Notes: generated from the letters alone by a model not told the origin. Positions 27,128-36,137 are shown, numbered from the stretch's first letter. The stretch: 64,000 bases of DNA from CAWDVK01 sp963805715 (GCA_963805715.1 CAWDVK010000004.1:1-64000), one strand, 5' to 3'. Numbers and translations are program-made.

Positions 27128-27487
27128 TCAGGCTCCGGGGTAGCCGATCAGGGTCCCCAGGCTGGCCAGGGCCGCGGTGCGGGCCCGGTAGTAGACCCAT
27201 ACGCCGCGCTTCTCGCGGTCCAGCAGGCCGCTGTCGTGCAGCACCTTCAGGTGGTGGCTGATCGTGGGCTGGGACAGGTCGAACGCTCCGGCCAGGTCAC
27301 AGACGCACGCCTCGCCGCCCGGATGCGAGGCGACCAGCGACATCAGCCGCAGCCGGACCGGATCGGCGAGCGCCTTCAGCAGCGGCGCGACCTGCTCGGC
27401 CTGCGGCCGGGACAGCGGCTCGACCGACAGCGGCGGGCAGCACGCCGCCGTATCGGCCGGGCTCAGCACCGCCAGAGGCTTAGGCAT
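27128..27487 (-). CDS. arsR: ArsR-family As(III)-responsive repressor
   Basis: 119 residues. An N-terminal Cys pair TAACCPPLS precedes the winged helix (LLKALADPVRLRLMSLVASH). The As(III)-sensing motif EACVCDL lies in the alpha-3 region, followed by the DNA-reading helix FDLSQPTISHHLKVLHDSG and wing REKRGVWVYYRAR. Transcribed divergently from the ArsI-like gene. Both share a 92-bp intergenic region with symmetric TAGAC/GTCTA half sites, so this repressor likely controls both genes. It resembles the regulator at 29736-30122 in the same region. Confidence 0.9.
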   Translation of the reverse strand: MPKPLAVLSPADTAACCPPLSVEPLSRPQAEQVAPLLKALADPVRLRLMSLVASHPGGEACVCDLAGAFDLSQPTISHHLKVLHDSGLLDREKRGVWVYYRARTAALASLGTLIGYPGA

Positions 27488-27579
27488 GCATCTATATTGA
27501 CAGGTCCCGATGTCTGTGGCAAGCTCGGCGGCAGAGCAAGATATAGACGCTCATCGAAGTCTAAGCCTGGGAGGTTCTC
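27488..27579. promoter_or_regulatory. Divergent arsR/arsI-like promoter region
   Basis: TAGAC (27544-27548) and GTCTA (27559-27563) form an inverted repeat with a 10-bp spacer ahead of the ArsI-like gene. CATCTATATTGACAGG just before the arsR start closely matches CCTCTATCTTGACGGC before the arsR at 30122. These are likely binding sites of the CVC-type ArsR proteins. Confidence 0.5.
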
Positions 27580-28047
27580 ATGTCCGGCCGCGTGCAGCTC
27601 GCCCTCAACGTCAGCGACCTGGAGCAGTCCGTCGCCTTCTATAGCAAGCTGTTTGGCGCCGAGCCTGCCAAGCGGCGGCCCGGCTACGCCAACTTCGCCA
27701 TCGCTGACCCGCCGCTCAAGCTCGTCCTGCTGGAGCACTCCGGCCAGGCCGGCGCCCTCAACCACCTCGGCGTCGAGGTCGCCGACGCCGGCACCGTCGA
27801 CGCCGAGCAGGCCCGGCTCGCCGAGGCCGGGCTCGCAGCGGCCGACGAGCGGGACACCACCTGCTGCTACGCCCGGCAGGACAAGTTCTGGGTCCAGGGC
27901 GCACCCGACGGCGAGTCCTGGGAGATCTACACCGTCCTGGCCGACAGCCCGACCTTCTACGACGAGGACCCCGGCGCGACCGAGTGCTGCGGCACCGGCG
28001 GCCGCCAGCCGGGCGAAGCAGGCGCCACCGCCGTCCCGTGCTGCTAG
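27580..28047 (+). CDS. arsI: ArsI/CadI-type VOC protein (C-As lyase or metal-induced)
   Basis: 155 residues; a GGGAGG ribosome-binding site precedes the ATG. Two glyoxalase/VOC half-modules: LNVSDLEQSVAFYSKLFG and HLGVEVADAGTVDAEQARL. The paired cysteines in DTTCCYARQDKFWVQ are the thiol motif of ArsI, the Fe(II)-dependent dioxygenase that splits C-As bonds of trivalent methylated or aromatic arsenicals, with metal ligands from His and Glu such as ESWEIY. A Cys-rich tail (ECCGTGG ... PCC) resembles CadI. Either name is possible. With ArsM nearby, a methylation/demethylation cycle is encoded. Divergent from arsR. Confidence 0.85.
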   Translation: MSGRVQLALNVSDLEQSVAFYSKLFGAEPAKRRPGYANFAIADPPLKLVLLEHSGQAGALNHLGVEVADAGTVDAEQARLAEAGLAAADERDTTCCYARQDKFWVQGAPDGESWEIYTVLADSPTFYDEDPGATECCGTGGRQPGEAGATAVPCC

Positions 28048-28289
28048 CAGGCAGGCCACGCGTTCGGCGTCTGGAGCGTTCCCGCGCGGCCTGCGCGCAA
28101 GGCACGGGCCGGCCCCGTCGCTCACAGGCCGGCGGAGATCCCCCTGGCCCGCCCGGCCGGGTCTGCGGATGGGTTGCCCGATCACCTCGGCGGGCTTGCC
28201 GTCGGGTGCCCCAGGGGACAGCCTTCTCGGGCGGCGGCAGTTGCCGTGCCAGGCGAGCCGGGTGCGCGGGCAGGCGGAGGTGACGTCGC

Positions 28290-29609
28290 TTGCTTCGTCG
28301 CGCTTACCCGGGCTGGCACATGGTCTGGGCCCTGGCGGTTACCGAGACCATCTCCTATGGCGTGCTCTACTACTCGTTCGCCGCGTTCCTGCTGCCGATG
28401 CAGCGCAGCCTTGGAGTCAGCCAGACCACGCTGACTGGGGCGTTCTCGCTCGGCGTCCTGGTAACGGGCGCCGGTGCTGTTCCCGCCGGGGCGTGGCTGG
28501 ACTGCTGCGGCGCGCGCGGCCTGATGACCGCAGGGTCGCTGCTCGCAGCTGGCTGCGTCCTGCTGTGGGCGCACGCCGGCAGCGTCCTCGCGCTGTACCT
28601 GACGTTCGCCGGGATCGGGCTGGCTGGCGCAGCCGTGCTGTACGAGCCCGCCTACGCCACGATCAACGCCTACTTCGACTCCCAGCGCCAGCAGGCGCTG
28701 CTGACCCTGACCATGGTCGCCGGCCTGGCCTCCACGATCTTCGTGCCCGGCGCCGCCGTGCTGATCACTCATCTGGGCTGGCGCCATGCCCTGCTGGTCC
28801 TGGCCGGCGTGCAGGCCGTCACCGTCGTCCCGCACGCCTGGCTGCTGCGGCGCCGGCCTGCCGACCATGGCTGGCAGCGCGACGGCATCCGCGGCATCGC
28901 CAGCCTGCCCGCAACCGCCTCGCCGCGCGCCAGCCAGGCCGCGCCGGGGCCAGAGCATGCGGTCAGCGGGCAGGTCGCGACTGTCCTGCGGTCGCGGCCC
29001 GTCGCGCTGCTGACAGCCGGCACGGTCCTGGGCAGCGCCGCGATTGCCGCCGTGGCCGTTCACCTGCTCGCCTACCTGCGCGAAGATGGTTACACCCTGG
29101 CAGTCGCAGCAGCAGCAGCAGCAGCGGCCGGCGCGCTGGGAGTCGTCCAGGTCGCCGGGCGGATCGTGCTCACCGCTTCCGCGCGCCGCATGCCGGCAGC
29201 TGTCGCTACCGCGATCCTGCTCGCCGGGCAGGTCGCCGGAGTCGCCGCGCTCCTGCTGATCAGCGGCCCGCCCGGAGTGGTCCTGTTCGTGCTCCTGTTC
29301 GGCGCCGGCTTCGGCGTCCTCAGCATCGCCCGGCCCGACCAGCTCGCCCGCTACGCCCCCCGCCATCTCTATGCGCGCCTTAGCGGCATCCAGGCACTCC
29401 TGGTCATCGCCGGCGAGGCAGCCGCCCCGACCGCCGCAGCGGTCCTGCGCGCCGCCACCGGCAGCTACACGCCGGTGTTCATCGCCATCGCCTGCTGCTC
29501 CCTCGCCGCCGCGCTGCTGTTCCTCGCCGCCGACCACGCCCACAGCCGCGCACCGGTTCCGCAGCTGCCCGGACCAGCCGGCGGCCCTGCGGCAGCAGCA
29601 TCGGACTGA
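28290..29609 (+). CDS. MFS transporter in the arsenic cluster
   Basis: 439 residues, TTG start about 10 bp after a GGAGG-type site. Twelve hydrophobic segments in two six-helix halves. The loop-2 type signature PAGAWLDCCGARG (AGxxxDxxGxR) identifies a major facilitator. An Ala-rich stretch (about 275-283) reflects a GCA repeat run. Follows the ArsI-like gene on the same strand after 242 bp and precedes a convergent arsR. The substrate is unknown; related MFS permeases in ars clusters export organoarsenicals or As(III), which is the likely role here by context only. Confidence 0.8.
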   Translation: MLRRAYPGWHMVWALAVTETISYGVLYYSFAAFLLPMQRSLGVSQTTLTGAFSLGVLVTGAGAVPAGAWLDCCGARGLMTAGSLLAAGCVLLWAHAGSVLALYLTFAGIGLAGAAVLYEPAYATINAYFDSQRQQALLTLTMVAGLASTIFVPGAAVLITHLGWRHALLVLAGVQAVTVVPHAWLLRRRPADHGWQRDGIRGIASLPATASPRASQAAPGPEHAVSGQVATVLRSRPVALLTAGTVLGSAAIAAVAVHLLAYLREDGYTLAVAAAAAAAAGALGVVQVAGRIVLTASARRMPAAVATAILLAGQVAGVAALLLISGPPGVVLFVLLFGAGFGVLSIARPDQLARYAPRHLYARLSGIQALLVIAGEAAAPTAAAVLRAATGSYTPVFIAIACCSLAAALLFLAADHAHSRAPVPQLPGPAGGPAAAASD

Positions 29610-29735
29610 CGCGGGCAATGACGCCGGGCGCACGCCCGCAGCGGTCAGCGCAGGGCCCGCGGCGCGTGCTAAGACACTGGGGATGATCCTCCCTGCGTCC
29701 CCCCGAGGAGGCACTGATGGCCGTGACGGCAGAAG

Positions 29736-30122
29736 CTAGCTGGCGGGGCCCGAGAGCAGCGCGGCCATCCGCTCCAGCACGGCGGGGACGAGCCAGTAGT
29801 AGACCCAGGTGCCGCGGCGCTCGCCGTCGATGATCCCCGCTTCGCGCAGGACCCTCAGGTGATGGCTGATCGTCGGCTGGCTGAGGTCGAACGCGGTGGT
29901 CAGCTCGCAGACGCACGCCTCGCCGCCCTGGTGCGCGCCGATCAGGGACACCAGCCGGAGCCGGACCGGGTCGCCGAGGGCCTTGAACACCCGGGCCAGC
30001 CCGGCTGCCGCACCGTCACTAATCGGCTCCCCGACCAGCGGCGTGGAGCAGGCCTCGACGACGACCTGCAACTCCGCCGCCGGAACGAGCTTCGGCATAG
30101 TCTGCCCCGCCTGCATCGACAT
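29736..30122 (-). CDS. arsR: ArsR-family As(III)-responsive repressor
   Basis: 128 residues from the ATG at 30122; the frame extends upstream but this start sits next to the operator-like region and gives family length. Winged helix with VFKALGDPVRLRLVSLIGAH, metalloid motif EACVCEL, recognition helix FDLSQPTISHHLRVLREAG and wing ERRGTWVYYWL. Divergent from the MIP channel gene (30282), so it likely controls that gene and the flavoprotein and PstS-like genes behind it. Very similar in design to the arsR at 27128-27487. Confidence 0.88.
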   Translation of the reverse strand: MSMQAGQTMPKLVPAAELQVVVEACSTPLVGEPISDGAAAGLARVFKALGDPVRLRLVSLIGAHQGGEACVCELTTAFDLSQPTISHHLRVLREAGIIDGERRGTWVYYWLVPAVLERMAALLSGPAS

Positions 30123-30281
30123 GCCTCTATCTTGACGGCTATCTATCCAGCCTGGCAAGCTGGCCCTACCTGAATAAACGTCTATCAATGAAGCCACCCT
30201 GGTGGCGGCTTCGGCGCCATGGCACAGCTGTGCTGCGCGAGGCGATACGGCGATGAGCAATAGGGCGGATGGGTTCCGGCG
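30123..30281. promoter_or_regulatory. Divergent arsR / MIP-channel promoter region
   Basis: Contains CTCTATCTTGACGGC adjacent to the arsR start, and a CGTCTATCAATGAAG element about 60 bp further. Both resemble the sites in the other arsR divergent region. Probable control region for both directions. Confidence 0.45.
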
Positions 30282-31094
30282 ATGAGCGACGTGGCACTGT
30301 GGCGGCGGCTGCTGGCTGAGCTGCTGGGCAGCGCGTTCCTGGCCGCGGTGGTGGTCGGCTCGGGTATCGCCGCGCAGCGCCTGTCGCCTGGCGCAGTGGG
30401 GCTGGAGCTGCTGGAGAACGCGGCGGCGACCGCGGTCGGCCTGTTCGCGATCATCCTGATGTTCGGGCCGGTCTCGGGCGGTCACTTTAACCCGGTGGTG
30501 TCCTTCGCGGACGCCGCGTTCGGCGGGCTGCGGTGGCGCGAGGCGGCGGCCTACCTTCCCGCCCAGGTAGCGGGCTGCATAGGCGGGGCCGTGGTCGCGA
30601 ACCTGATGTTCTCCCGCGCCGCGGTCAGCATCTCGGCCAAGGACCGGGCCTCGCCGGCGCATTTCCTGTCCGAGATCGTCGCCACCCTCGGGCTCATCCT
30701 GGTGATCTTCGCGCTGGCCCGGTCCGGGCGCAGCCGCGCCGCGCCGGCCGCGGTCGGGGCGTATATCGGCGCGGCGTACTTCTTCACCTCCTCCACCAGC
30801 TTCGCCAACCCCGCGATCGCCGTCGGCCGGATGTTCTCCGACACCTTCGCCGGGATCGCGCCCTCGTCGGTGCCGAGTTTCATCATCGCCGAGGTCATCG
30901 GCGGCGTCCTGGCCGTGGGGGTCATCCGGGCCCTGTATCCCGGCGTCACCGCCGCCGAGGCAGCCGGCATCATCGTGCCGCATCACCGGGACTGGCCGGA
31001 CGAGCCCGCCGTGCCCGGCCCGGCCGGCCAGCCATCAGCCGACGGCCGCCATCCGGCACCGGGCCAGCCCGCCGGCCAGCGGCGACCTCAGTAG
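30282..31094 (+). CDS. MIP-family channel (aquaglyceroporin-like), probable As(III) channel
   Basis: 270 residues, six transmembrane segments. The two pore loops are HFNPVVSFAD (an NPV variant of NPA) and FANPAIAVGR, the second with the selectivity-filter Arg. The C-terminal tail of about 40 residues is Pro/Gly/Ala-rich and disordered. MIP channels pass small neutral solutes including As(OH)3; in some ars operons an AqpS-type channel replaces the As(III) pump. Here it is divergent from a CVC-type arsR and followed 24 bp later by a flavoprotein gene. No ACR3 or ArsB pump gene exists in the window, which supports this role. Confidence 0.85.
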   Translation: MSDVALWRRLLAELLGSAFLAAVVVGSGIAAQRLSPGAVGLELLENAAATAVGLFAIILMFGPVSGGHFNPVVSFADAAFGGLRWREAAAYLPAQVAGCIGGAVVANLMFSRAAVSISAKDRASPAHFLSEIVATLGLILVIFALARSGRSRAAPAAVGAYIGAAYFFTSSTSFANPAIAVGRMFSDTFAGIAPSSVPSFIIAEVIGGVLAVGVIRALYPGVTAAEAAGIIVPHHRDWPDEPAVPGPAGQPSADGRHPAPGQPAGQRRPQ

Positions 31095-31118
31095 CAGACG
31101 AAACCACCGGGAGAACGC

Positions 31119-32516
31119 ATGCACATCATCGCGATCGGGGGCAGCGACGCCGGGATCAGCGCCGCGCTGCGGGCCCGCGAGCTGGACCCCGCTGCCGAGG
31201 TCAGCGTGGTGGTCGCGGACGCCTACCCGAACTTCTCCATCTGCGGGATCCCCTACTACGTCTCCGGGGAGGTGACGCACTGGCGCAACCTGGCCCACCG
31301 CAGCATCGCCGACCTGGAAGCGACCGGGATGAGCCTGCGGCTGGACACCACCGCGCGCCGGATCGACGTCCCCGGCCGCAAGCTCCTGGTCACCGCCGCC
31401 GACGGCAGCGAGGAACTGCTCAGCTACGACAAGCTGATCGTCGGCACCGGCGCCGTCCCGGTCCGCCCCCCGATCGGCGGCCTGGCCGGGCCGGACGCTC
31501 TGGGCGCCGATGACGGGGTGCACCTGCTGCACTCGATGGGCGACACCTTCGCCGTCATGCGCACCCTGGAGCGCGGCACCCCGGCCACCGCGGTGATCGT
31601 CGGCGCCGGTTACATCGGGCTGGAGATGGCCGACGCCCTCACCGTCCGCGGCCTGCAGGTGATCCAGATGGAGCAGCTGCCCGAGGTCCTGCCCACCGTC
31701 GACCCCGAACTCGGCGCCCTGGTGCACGCGCAGCTGGAGGCCCGCGGCGTCGAGGTCCTCACCGGCACCACCGTCCGGCAGATCAGCCGCTTCCACGCAG
31801 GCCGGGCCGGGCGGCTGCAAGTCGAGGCCACCGCGGCCGACGGCACGGCGGTGACACGCCAGGCCGACATGGTCCTGGTCGTGGTCGGTGTCCGCCCCGA
31901 CGCTGCCCTCGCTGCCGGTGCCGGGGCCGCGCTCGGCGCCAGGGGCGCGATTGCCGTGGACCGGGGCATGCGGACCAGCCTCCCGGACGTGCTCGCCGCC
32001 GGGGACTGCGTCGTCACCCATCACCGGCTGCTCGGCGACACCTACCTGCCGCTCGGCACTACCGCGCACAAGCAGGGCCGCGTCGCCGGCGAGAATGCGC
32101 TCGGCGGGAACCGGCAGTTCGCCGGCAGTCTCGGCACCCAGGTCGTGAAGATCTTCGACCACGCCGCGGCCCGCACCGGCGTGCGCGACCATGAAGCAGC
32201 CGCGGCCGGGTTCGACCCGGTCACCATCGGATCGCAGGCCGACGATCACAAGGCCTACTACCCCGGCAGCCACCGCATCACGATGCGGTTCACCGGCGAC
32301 CGGGCCACCGGGCGGCTGCTGGGCGTGCAGCTGTTCGGCCACCGGCACGCCGAGATCGCCAAGCGCGTCGACATCGCCGCCACCGCGATCTTCCACCACA
32401 TGACCGTCGACGCCGTCAGCGACCTCGACCTGTCCTACACCCCGCCGCTCGGCAGTCCCTGGGACGCCATCCAGATGGGCGCCCAGGCCTGGCTCCGCCA
32501 GGCCAGCCAGCACTAG
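31119..32516 (+). CDS. FAD/NAD(P)-dependent disulfide oxidoreductase (CoA-disulfide-reductase type)
   Basis: 465 residues. N-terminal FAD-binding segment IIAIGGSDAGISAALRAREL; the single redox cysteine lies in NFSICGIPYYVSGEV, as in CoA-disulfide reductases and NADH oxidases rather than the CxxxxC of glutathione reductase. An NAD(P)-binding motif AVIVGAGYIGLEMADAL (about 155-171), a second FAD-contact strand DVLAAGDCV and a C-terminal dimerisation domain follow. It sits between the MIP channel and the PstS-like gene. Role in arsenic handling (thiol recycling or arsenical redox) is inference from position. Confidence 0.82.
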   Translation: MHIIAIGGSDAGISAALRARELDPAAEVSVVVADAYPNFSICGIPYYVSGEVTHWRNLAHRSIADLEATGMSLRLDTTARRIDVPGRKLLVTAADGSEELLSYDKLIVGTGAVPVRPPIGGLAGPDALGADDGVHLLHSMGDTFAVMRTLERGTPATAVIVGAGYIGLEMADALTVRGLQVIQMEQLPEVLPTVDPELGALVHAQLEARGVEVLTGTTVRQISRFHAGRAGRLQVEATAADGTAVTRQADMVLVVVGVRPDAALAAGAGAALGARGAIAVDRGMRTSLPDVLAAGDCVVTHHRLLGDTYLPLGTTAHKQGRVAGENALGGNRQFAGSLGTQVVKIFDHAAARTGVRDHEAAAAGFDPVTIGSQADDHKAYYPGSHRITMRFTGDRATGRLLGVQLFGHRHAEIAKRVDIAATAIFHHMTVDAVSDLDLSYTPPLGSPWDAIQMGAQAWLRQASQH

Positions 32517-32544
32517 CCCGCCTCACCTGATCCGAGGAACCACC

Positions 32545-33687
32545 ATGCCAGGCCACCACCGAAGGCACCACCCCAGGCCTCACCACCCAGCCAGCAGAAC
32601 CATCACCGCGGCCGCAGCCGGAGCCGCCCTCCTTGCCCTGAGCGCGTGTACCACCAGCAGCGCCACCACCGCGGCGCCAGCGGCTGCCACCGCGGGCGCC
32701 GCTGCCAGCAGCGCTGCCCTCACCCTCACCGGGGCCGGGTCAACCTTCGACGCCCCGTTCTTCGACCTGGCCTTCGCCCGCTACCACCAGCAGCACCCCG
32801 GCGTGGCGATCCGCTATTCCGCCGTCGGCAGCAGCGCGGGCATCGCCGCCTTCACCGCCCGGCAAGCCGCCTTCGGCGCCTCCGACGTGCCGCTCACCAG
32901 CGCCGAGCAGGCAGCCGCCCGCGGCGGCCCGTCCGCCCAGATACCCGTCGACCTCGGCGCCGAGGTCGTCGTCTACAACCTCCTCGGCCTGCCCCGGCTG
33001 CACCTGACCGGCCCGGTCATCGCCCGCATCTTCCTCGGCCAGATCACCAAATGGAACAACCCCGCCATCACCGCCCTCAACCCCGGCGCCGACATCCCGG
33101 GCGACCCGATCACCGTCGTCCACCGCTCCGACGGCAGCGGCACCACCTACATCTTCAGCAACTACCTCTCCGCCGTCGACCCCGCCTGGGCCAGCCGGGT
33201 CGGAACCGGAAAGAGCCTCCGCTGGCCCGCCGGCATCGGGGCCAAGGGCAACGCCGGCGTGACATCCGCCGTCGCCCACATCCCCTTCTCCATCGGCTAC
33301 ATCGAACGGTCCTACTCCCAGGGCCCCATCCTGACCTATGCCGCCATCCGCAACCAGGCCGGCCACTACACCACCCCCACGACCGCAGCCATCGCAGCCG
33401 ACGCCGCCCAGAAACCCGACATCACCCCCACCGACTTCTCCATCGTCAACGAGCCCGGATCAGCCAGCTACCCCATCTGCGGCTACAGCTGGGCCCTCAT
33501 CTACACCCGCCAGGCCAGCCAGGCCACCGGCCAGGCCCTCGTCACCCTCCTGGACTGGCTCACCCACCAGGGCCAGGCCTACGCCGCCGCGGAAAACTAC
33601 GTCCCCCTCCCAGCCAGAATCCAGCAACTCGCCCGCACCACGCTCCAGCAAGTTGTCGGCCCAAGCGGAACGCACCTCCTGAACTAG
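32545..33687 (+). CDS. PstS-like phosphate/arsenate-binding lipoprotein
   Basis: 380 residues with a strong GAGG site before the ATG. A His-rich basic start, hydrophobic core and lipobox LLALSACTT predict a lipid-anchored extracellular protein. The mature part has PstS hallmarks: LTGAGSTFDAPFFDLAF, IRYSAVGSSAGIAAF, GASDVPLT, ITKWNNPAI, VVHRSDGSGTTYIFSNYL and GNAGVTSAV. These bind phosphate or arsenate. No pstC/A/B genes follow, so it is an orphan binding protein, 28 bp behind the flavoprotein. It may sequester or sense oxyanions outside the cell. Confidence 0.88.
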   Translation: MPGHHRRHHPRPHHPASRTITAAAAGAALLALSACTTSSATTAAPAAATAGAAASSAALTLTGAGSTFDAPFFDLAFARYHQQHPGVAIRYSAVGSSAGIAAFTARQAAFGASDVPLTSAEQAAARGGPSAQIPVDLGAEVVVYNLLGLPRLHLTGPVIARIFLGQITKWNNPAITALNPGADIPGDPITVVHRSDGSGTTYIFSNYLSAVDPAWASRVGTGKSLRWPAGIGAKGNAGVTSAVAHIPFSIGYIERSYSQGPILTYAAIRNQAGHYTTPTTAAIAADAAQKPDITPTDFSIVNEPGSASYPICGYSWALIYTRQASQATGQALVTLLDWLTHQGQAYAAAENYVPLPARIQQLARTTLQQVVGPSGTHLLN

Positions 33688-34725
33688 GCACGCCAGCATG
33701 CGCACGAAAACCGGCTCACAGTAACCCCGCGCCGCTCTGGGTTATGCGGCAGCACCGCTGGTCGGCAGCGGGTCCTGGTCGCAGGCGGCTCAGCGTCCAG
33801 CCGATCCTGCGATCAGACCCGCGCTAGTAGTCGGTCCGGGCTGCCGTCACCGTCACCCTGACGTTATCCAGGACAGCCTGATGCGGCCAGGCCACTTAAA
33901 AACGCCACGCGCGCGCGGAATGGCCAGAGCCTGGTTCACCAGGACGTCCAGAAGCAAATGGGCGAGCTCGGAGCAACGCTGAATTGGTTGATCTGGCGTC
34001 GAGCACGATCAGTTCAATTGATATGTGACCAGTGCAGATTAAGCGTTCGGCACTTGGGGAGGCATGGCCCTAGCGGGCGCACAAGGCCCCGACCGTGACT
34101 GCCAGGGCAGGCCCGCTGTGTGCCGCCGAGGTAACCGTTCAATGCCCTTTGACCTGGCTGAGGATTAACCCGCGCAACGGTTCTTCCACGGCGGTCGACC
34201 GCTTCCTCACGCGGTTGATGGCAATGGGTGGCGGAGGAACTCGAACGCGGTGCATCAAGCGGAGCCGGCCAAGTCACTCGGGAAGCAGGCGCCTTCTTCG
34301 AGGGACCGGTATCCCGCCGCTGTTCACCTGGCGCTTCGGGCCGGAGCAGGTCCGGCGGATCGACAGGCCAGCGTTCTGCGTCGGCTGAAGTGAGAGCGGG
34401 CAGTGGCTCGCCGAGGCCTGCGACCTCCTTCTCTCCTGCCTCTGGCAGGCCGGGGACGCCGTGCTGGCCGGAGTCGGCTGGAATCTGGGATTCACTCACC
34501 CGCAGCAGGTCGCAGTGGGCATGGCAGAGCCCCCTCCGGGGCCATCCCATCACTGACGCAGCGGTCTGACGCCGCTCCCACGGGCCTCGCAAAAAGCGGG
34601 AGCGCTGCCGCTGGTCAGCGAGGTCGGCCGTGCAGGGTCGGTTTCCGCTCGCTCCCAGATCCGGGAACCGGCTAATCTCGGCAGCCGAAATTGATTACGA
34701 AAGCAGGCTGCTAAGTGCACCTTAG
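33688..34725. other. Gene-poor stretch
   Basis: About 1 kb between the PstS-like gene and a tRNA fragment. No frame with convincing protein composition; only antisense-type high-GC frames. Likely decayed insertion debris. Confidence 0.4.
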
Positions 34726-34769
34726 TGGTCGGGTGGCCGGATTTGAACCGGCGGCCTCTTCGTCCTGAA
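34726..34769 (-). pseudogene. tRNA 3'-half remnant (tRNA-Pro-like)
   Basis: On the minus strand: a CGAAG anticodon-stem half, loop TTCAGGA, variable region, T-arm GCCGG-TTCAAAT-CCGGC, acceptor half CACCCG and CCA. It matches the 3' half of a bacterial tRNA-Pro, with one base missing from the acceptor strand and an altered loop. The 5' half is absent. Such 3' fragments are left at the distal end of tRNA-integrated elements. Confidence 0.6.
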
Positions 34770-34777
34770 CTGAGCGC

Positions 34778-35087
34778 TCAAGCCAACGAAGCCGCTGTTC
34801 CACAGGGTTCCCGCACGTCAGAGACGTCGGATAGATCATGACGACCGCGTCTGACCGCACCTGACGACCTACCGCCACTCCCATCCTGCTCCCAAGGCCG
34901 CGTGGCGTAAGGGATCACCGCAATGCGGCCCGCGACCTCGGCCGCGCCGGGCAACGGCGACCCGGCAGTGCGGCTGATAAACACCGCGCCCGTTCCTCCG
35001 GACCGTCTCTGCCCATCGTCCTAGCAGTTCCCGCGCCCGACCGACGGCTTCAGGGGTCAGTTCGTCTGCCACGTCCAGCAGCAGCAT
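34778..35087 (-). pseudogene. Frameshifted small gene of unknown function
   Basis: The minus strand starts at the ATG at 35087: MLLLDVADELTPEAVGRARE, then LLGRWAETVRRNGRG. It then shifts by one base (about 34985) to VFISRTAGSPLPGAAEVAGR and IAVIPYATRPWEQDGSG. Both halves have protein-like composition and join smoothly, suggesting one short gene of about 100 residues. No family is recognised. It lies just beyond the tRNA fragment. Confidence 0.35.
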
Positions 35088-35466
35088 GGCCTCACTGGTC
35101 CTGTCTTCGCGGCCAGGCGTTCCCGCGACCCCAGCAGCCCCTGCGCGGTCAGGTGCGCCGCGGCCCTGGCTGTCAGATCGGCCGACGCTGCCCCCGGTCG
35201 CCGCGCAGCTGCACGCAGTCCCACCGCCTCAGGGCACGACGGTGACCTCGGTGGCCCTGCAGGCCGTCCAGGTCACCGGGCAGGCAACTGATCTGGGCCT
35301 GCCCGAGCCCGTCGGCATCGTGTCGGTGACCGTCGGGGTCGACGGCAGGCCCTTGATCGAGGCGTCACGCAGTCAGGTGTTACCCGCCATTCATTCTGAA
35401 CACTGATAGTCGCTCCCGATGGATATGGGATATCGGATAAGCCCGGCCGAAATCCCGCCACGACGT

Positions 35467-35495
35467 TCACGATGACGCGGTGATGTTCATCGTGA
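35467..35495. repeat. Inverted repeat downstream of the CDF gene
   Basis: TCACGATGA and TCATCGTGA: perfect 9-bp arms with an 11-bp spacer. It lies 46 bp beyond the stop of the minus-strand CDF gene with no T-run, so it could be a terminator stem or an orphan regulator site. The surrounding 450 bp (35088-35540) hold no clear gene. Confidence 0.35.
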
Positions 35496-35540
35496 CGCCA
35501 CCGCTGGATCTGGCCGGCATCTCGCAGGTCCCGGGCGTAT

Positions 35541-36137
35541 TCAGTCGTCGTGTTTCCAGGCTTCCACGCCTTCCCTGACCGCCAGGACGGCGATGACGAG
35601 CGCTGCGGCCGGGTCGGCCCACCACCAGCCAGGCCACGCGTTGAGGCCGAGGCCGATCAGGGCGGCAGCGGAGGTGAAAGCGCAGAAGGCAGTTTCGGCG
35701 GAGTCGGCTATGAGGGTGCGGTTGCCCAGGGCCTGACCGGTGCGGCGTTTAGCGATGGCCAGGCCCGGCATGATGAGCAATGCGGCGGCTGTGACGGCAA
35801 GCCCCGCCACGGACTGCTCCGGCCGGGCGAGGCTGACAAGGTCATGGATGCTCTCGGCCACGAGGTAGGCGGCGAGTGCGAAGAACGTCACGCCGACGAG
35901 CCGGACGGCGCTGGTCTCCCCATCTTCGGCGCCGCCGCGCAGCTGCCAGACCACGATGCCGGCGGAGAACAGCTCGATCACCGAGTCCAGGCCGAAGCCG
36001 GTCAGGGCGATGGAGGAGGCGATGACGCCCGCGGTGATCGCCACCCCGGCTTCGGCCACCATCCAGGCCATGCTGGCGTACTCCAGCCAGAATCCCCGGC
36101 GCCGCAGCCGGGCAAGCTCACCGTCCGGGATGATCAT
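35541..36137 (-). CDS. Cation diffusion facilitator-like transporter, membrane domain only
   Basis: 198 residues, five to six hydrophobic segments. Metal-site features of the CDF family are visible: GFGLDSVIELFSAGIVVW and LIADSAETAFCAF carry the acidic residues of helices II and V. The usual C-terminal cytoplasmic dimerisation domain is absent; the protein ends soon after the sixth helix (VREGVEAWKHDD), as in a short actinobacterial CDF subfamily. Follows the MntP-like gene by 51 bp on the same strand, so likely one metal-efflux operon. Substrate unknown (Zn, Co, Fe or Mn possible). Confidence 0.8.
   Translation of the reverse strand: MIIPDGELARLRRRGFWLEYASMAWMVAEAGVAITAGVIASSIALTGFGLDSVIELFSAGIVVWQLRGGAEDGETSAVRLVGVTFFALAAYLVAESIHDLVSLARPEQSVAGLAVTAAALLIMPGLAIAKRRTGQALGNRTLIADSAETAFCAFTSAAALIGLGLNAWPGWWWADPAAALVIAVLAVREGVEAWKHDD

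Noticed and set aside
30533..31513. 326-residue plus-strand frame across the channel and flavoprotein genes
   Set aside because: Shifted frame of two clear genes; almost entirely Arg/Pro/Gly.
34014..34592. 192-residue minus-strand frame after the PstS-like gene
   Set aside because: Composition not protein-like, no start signal and no family resemblance.
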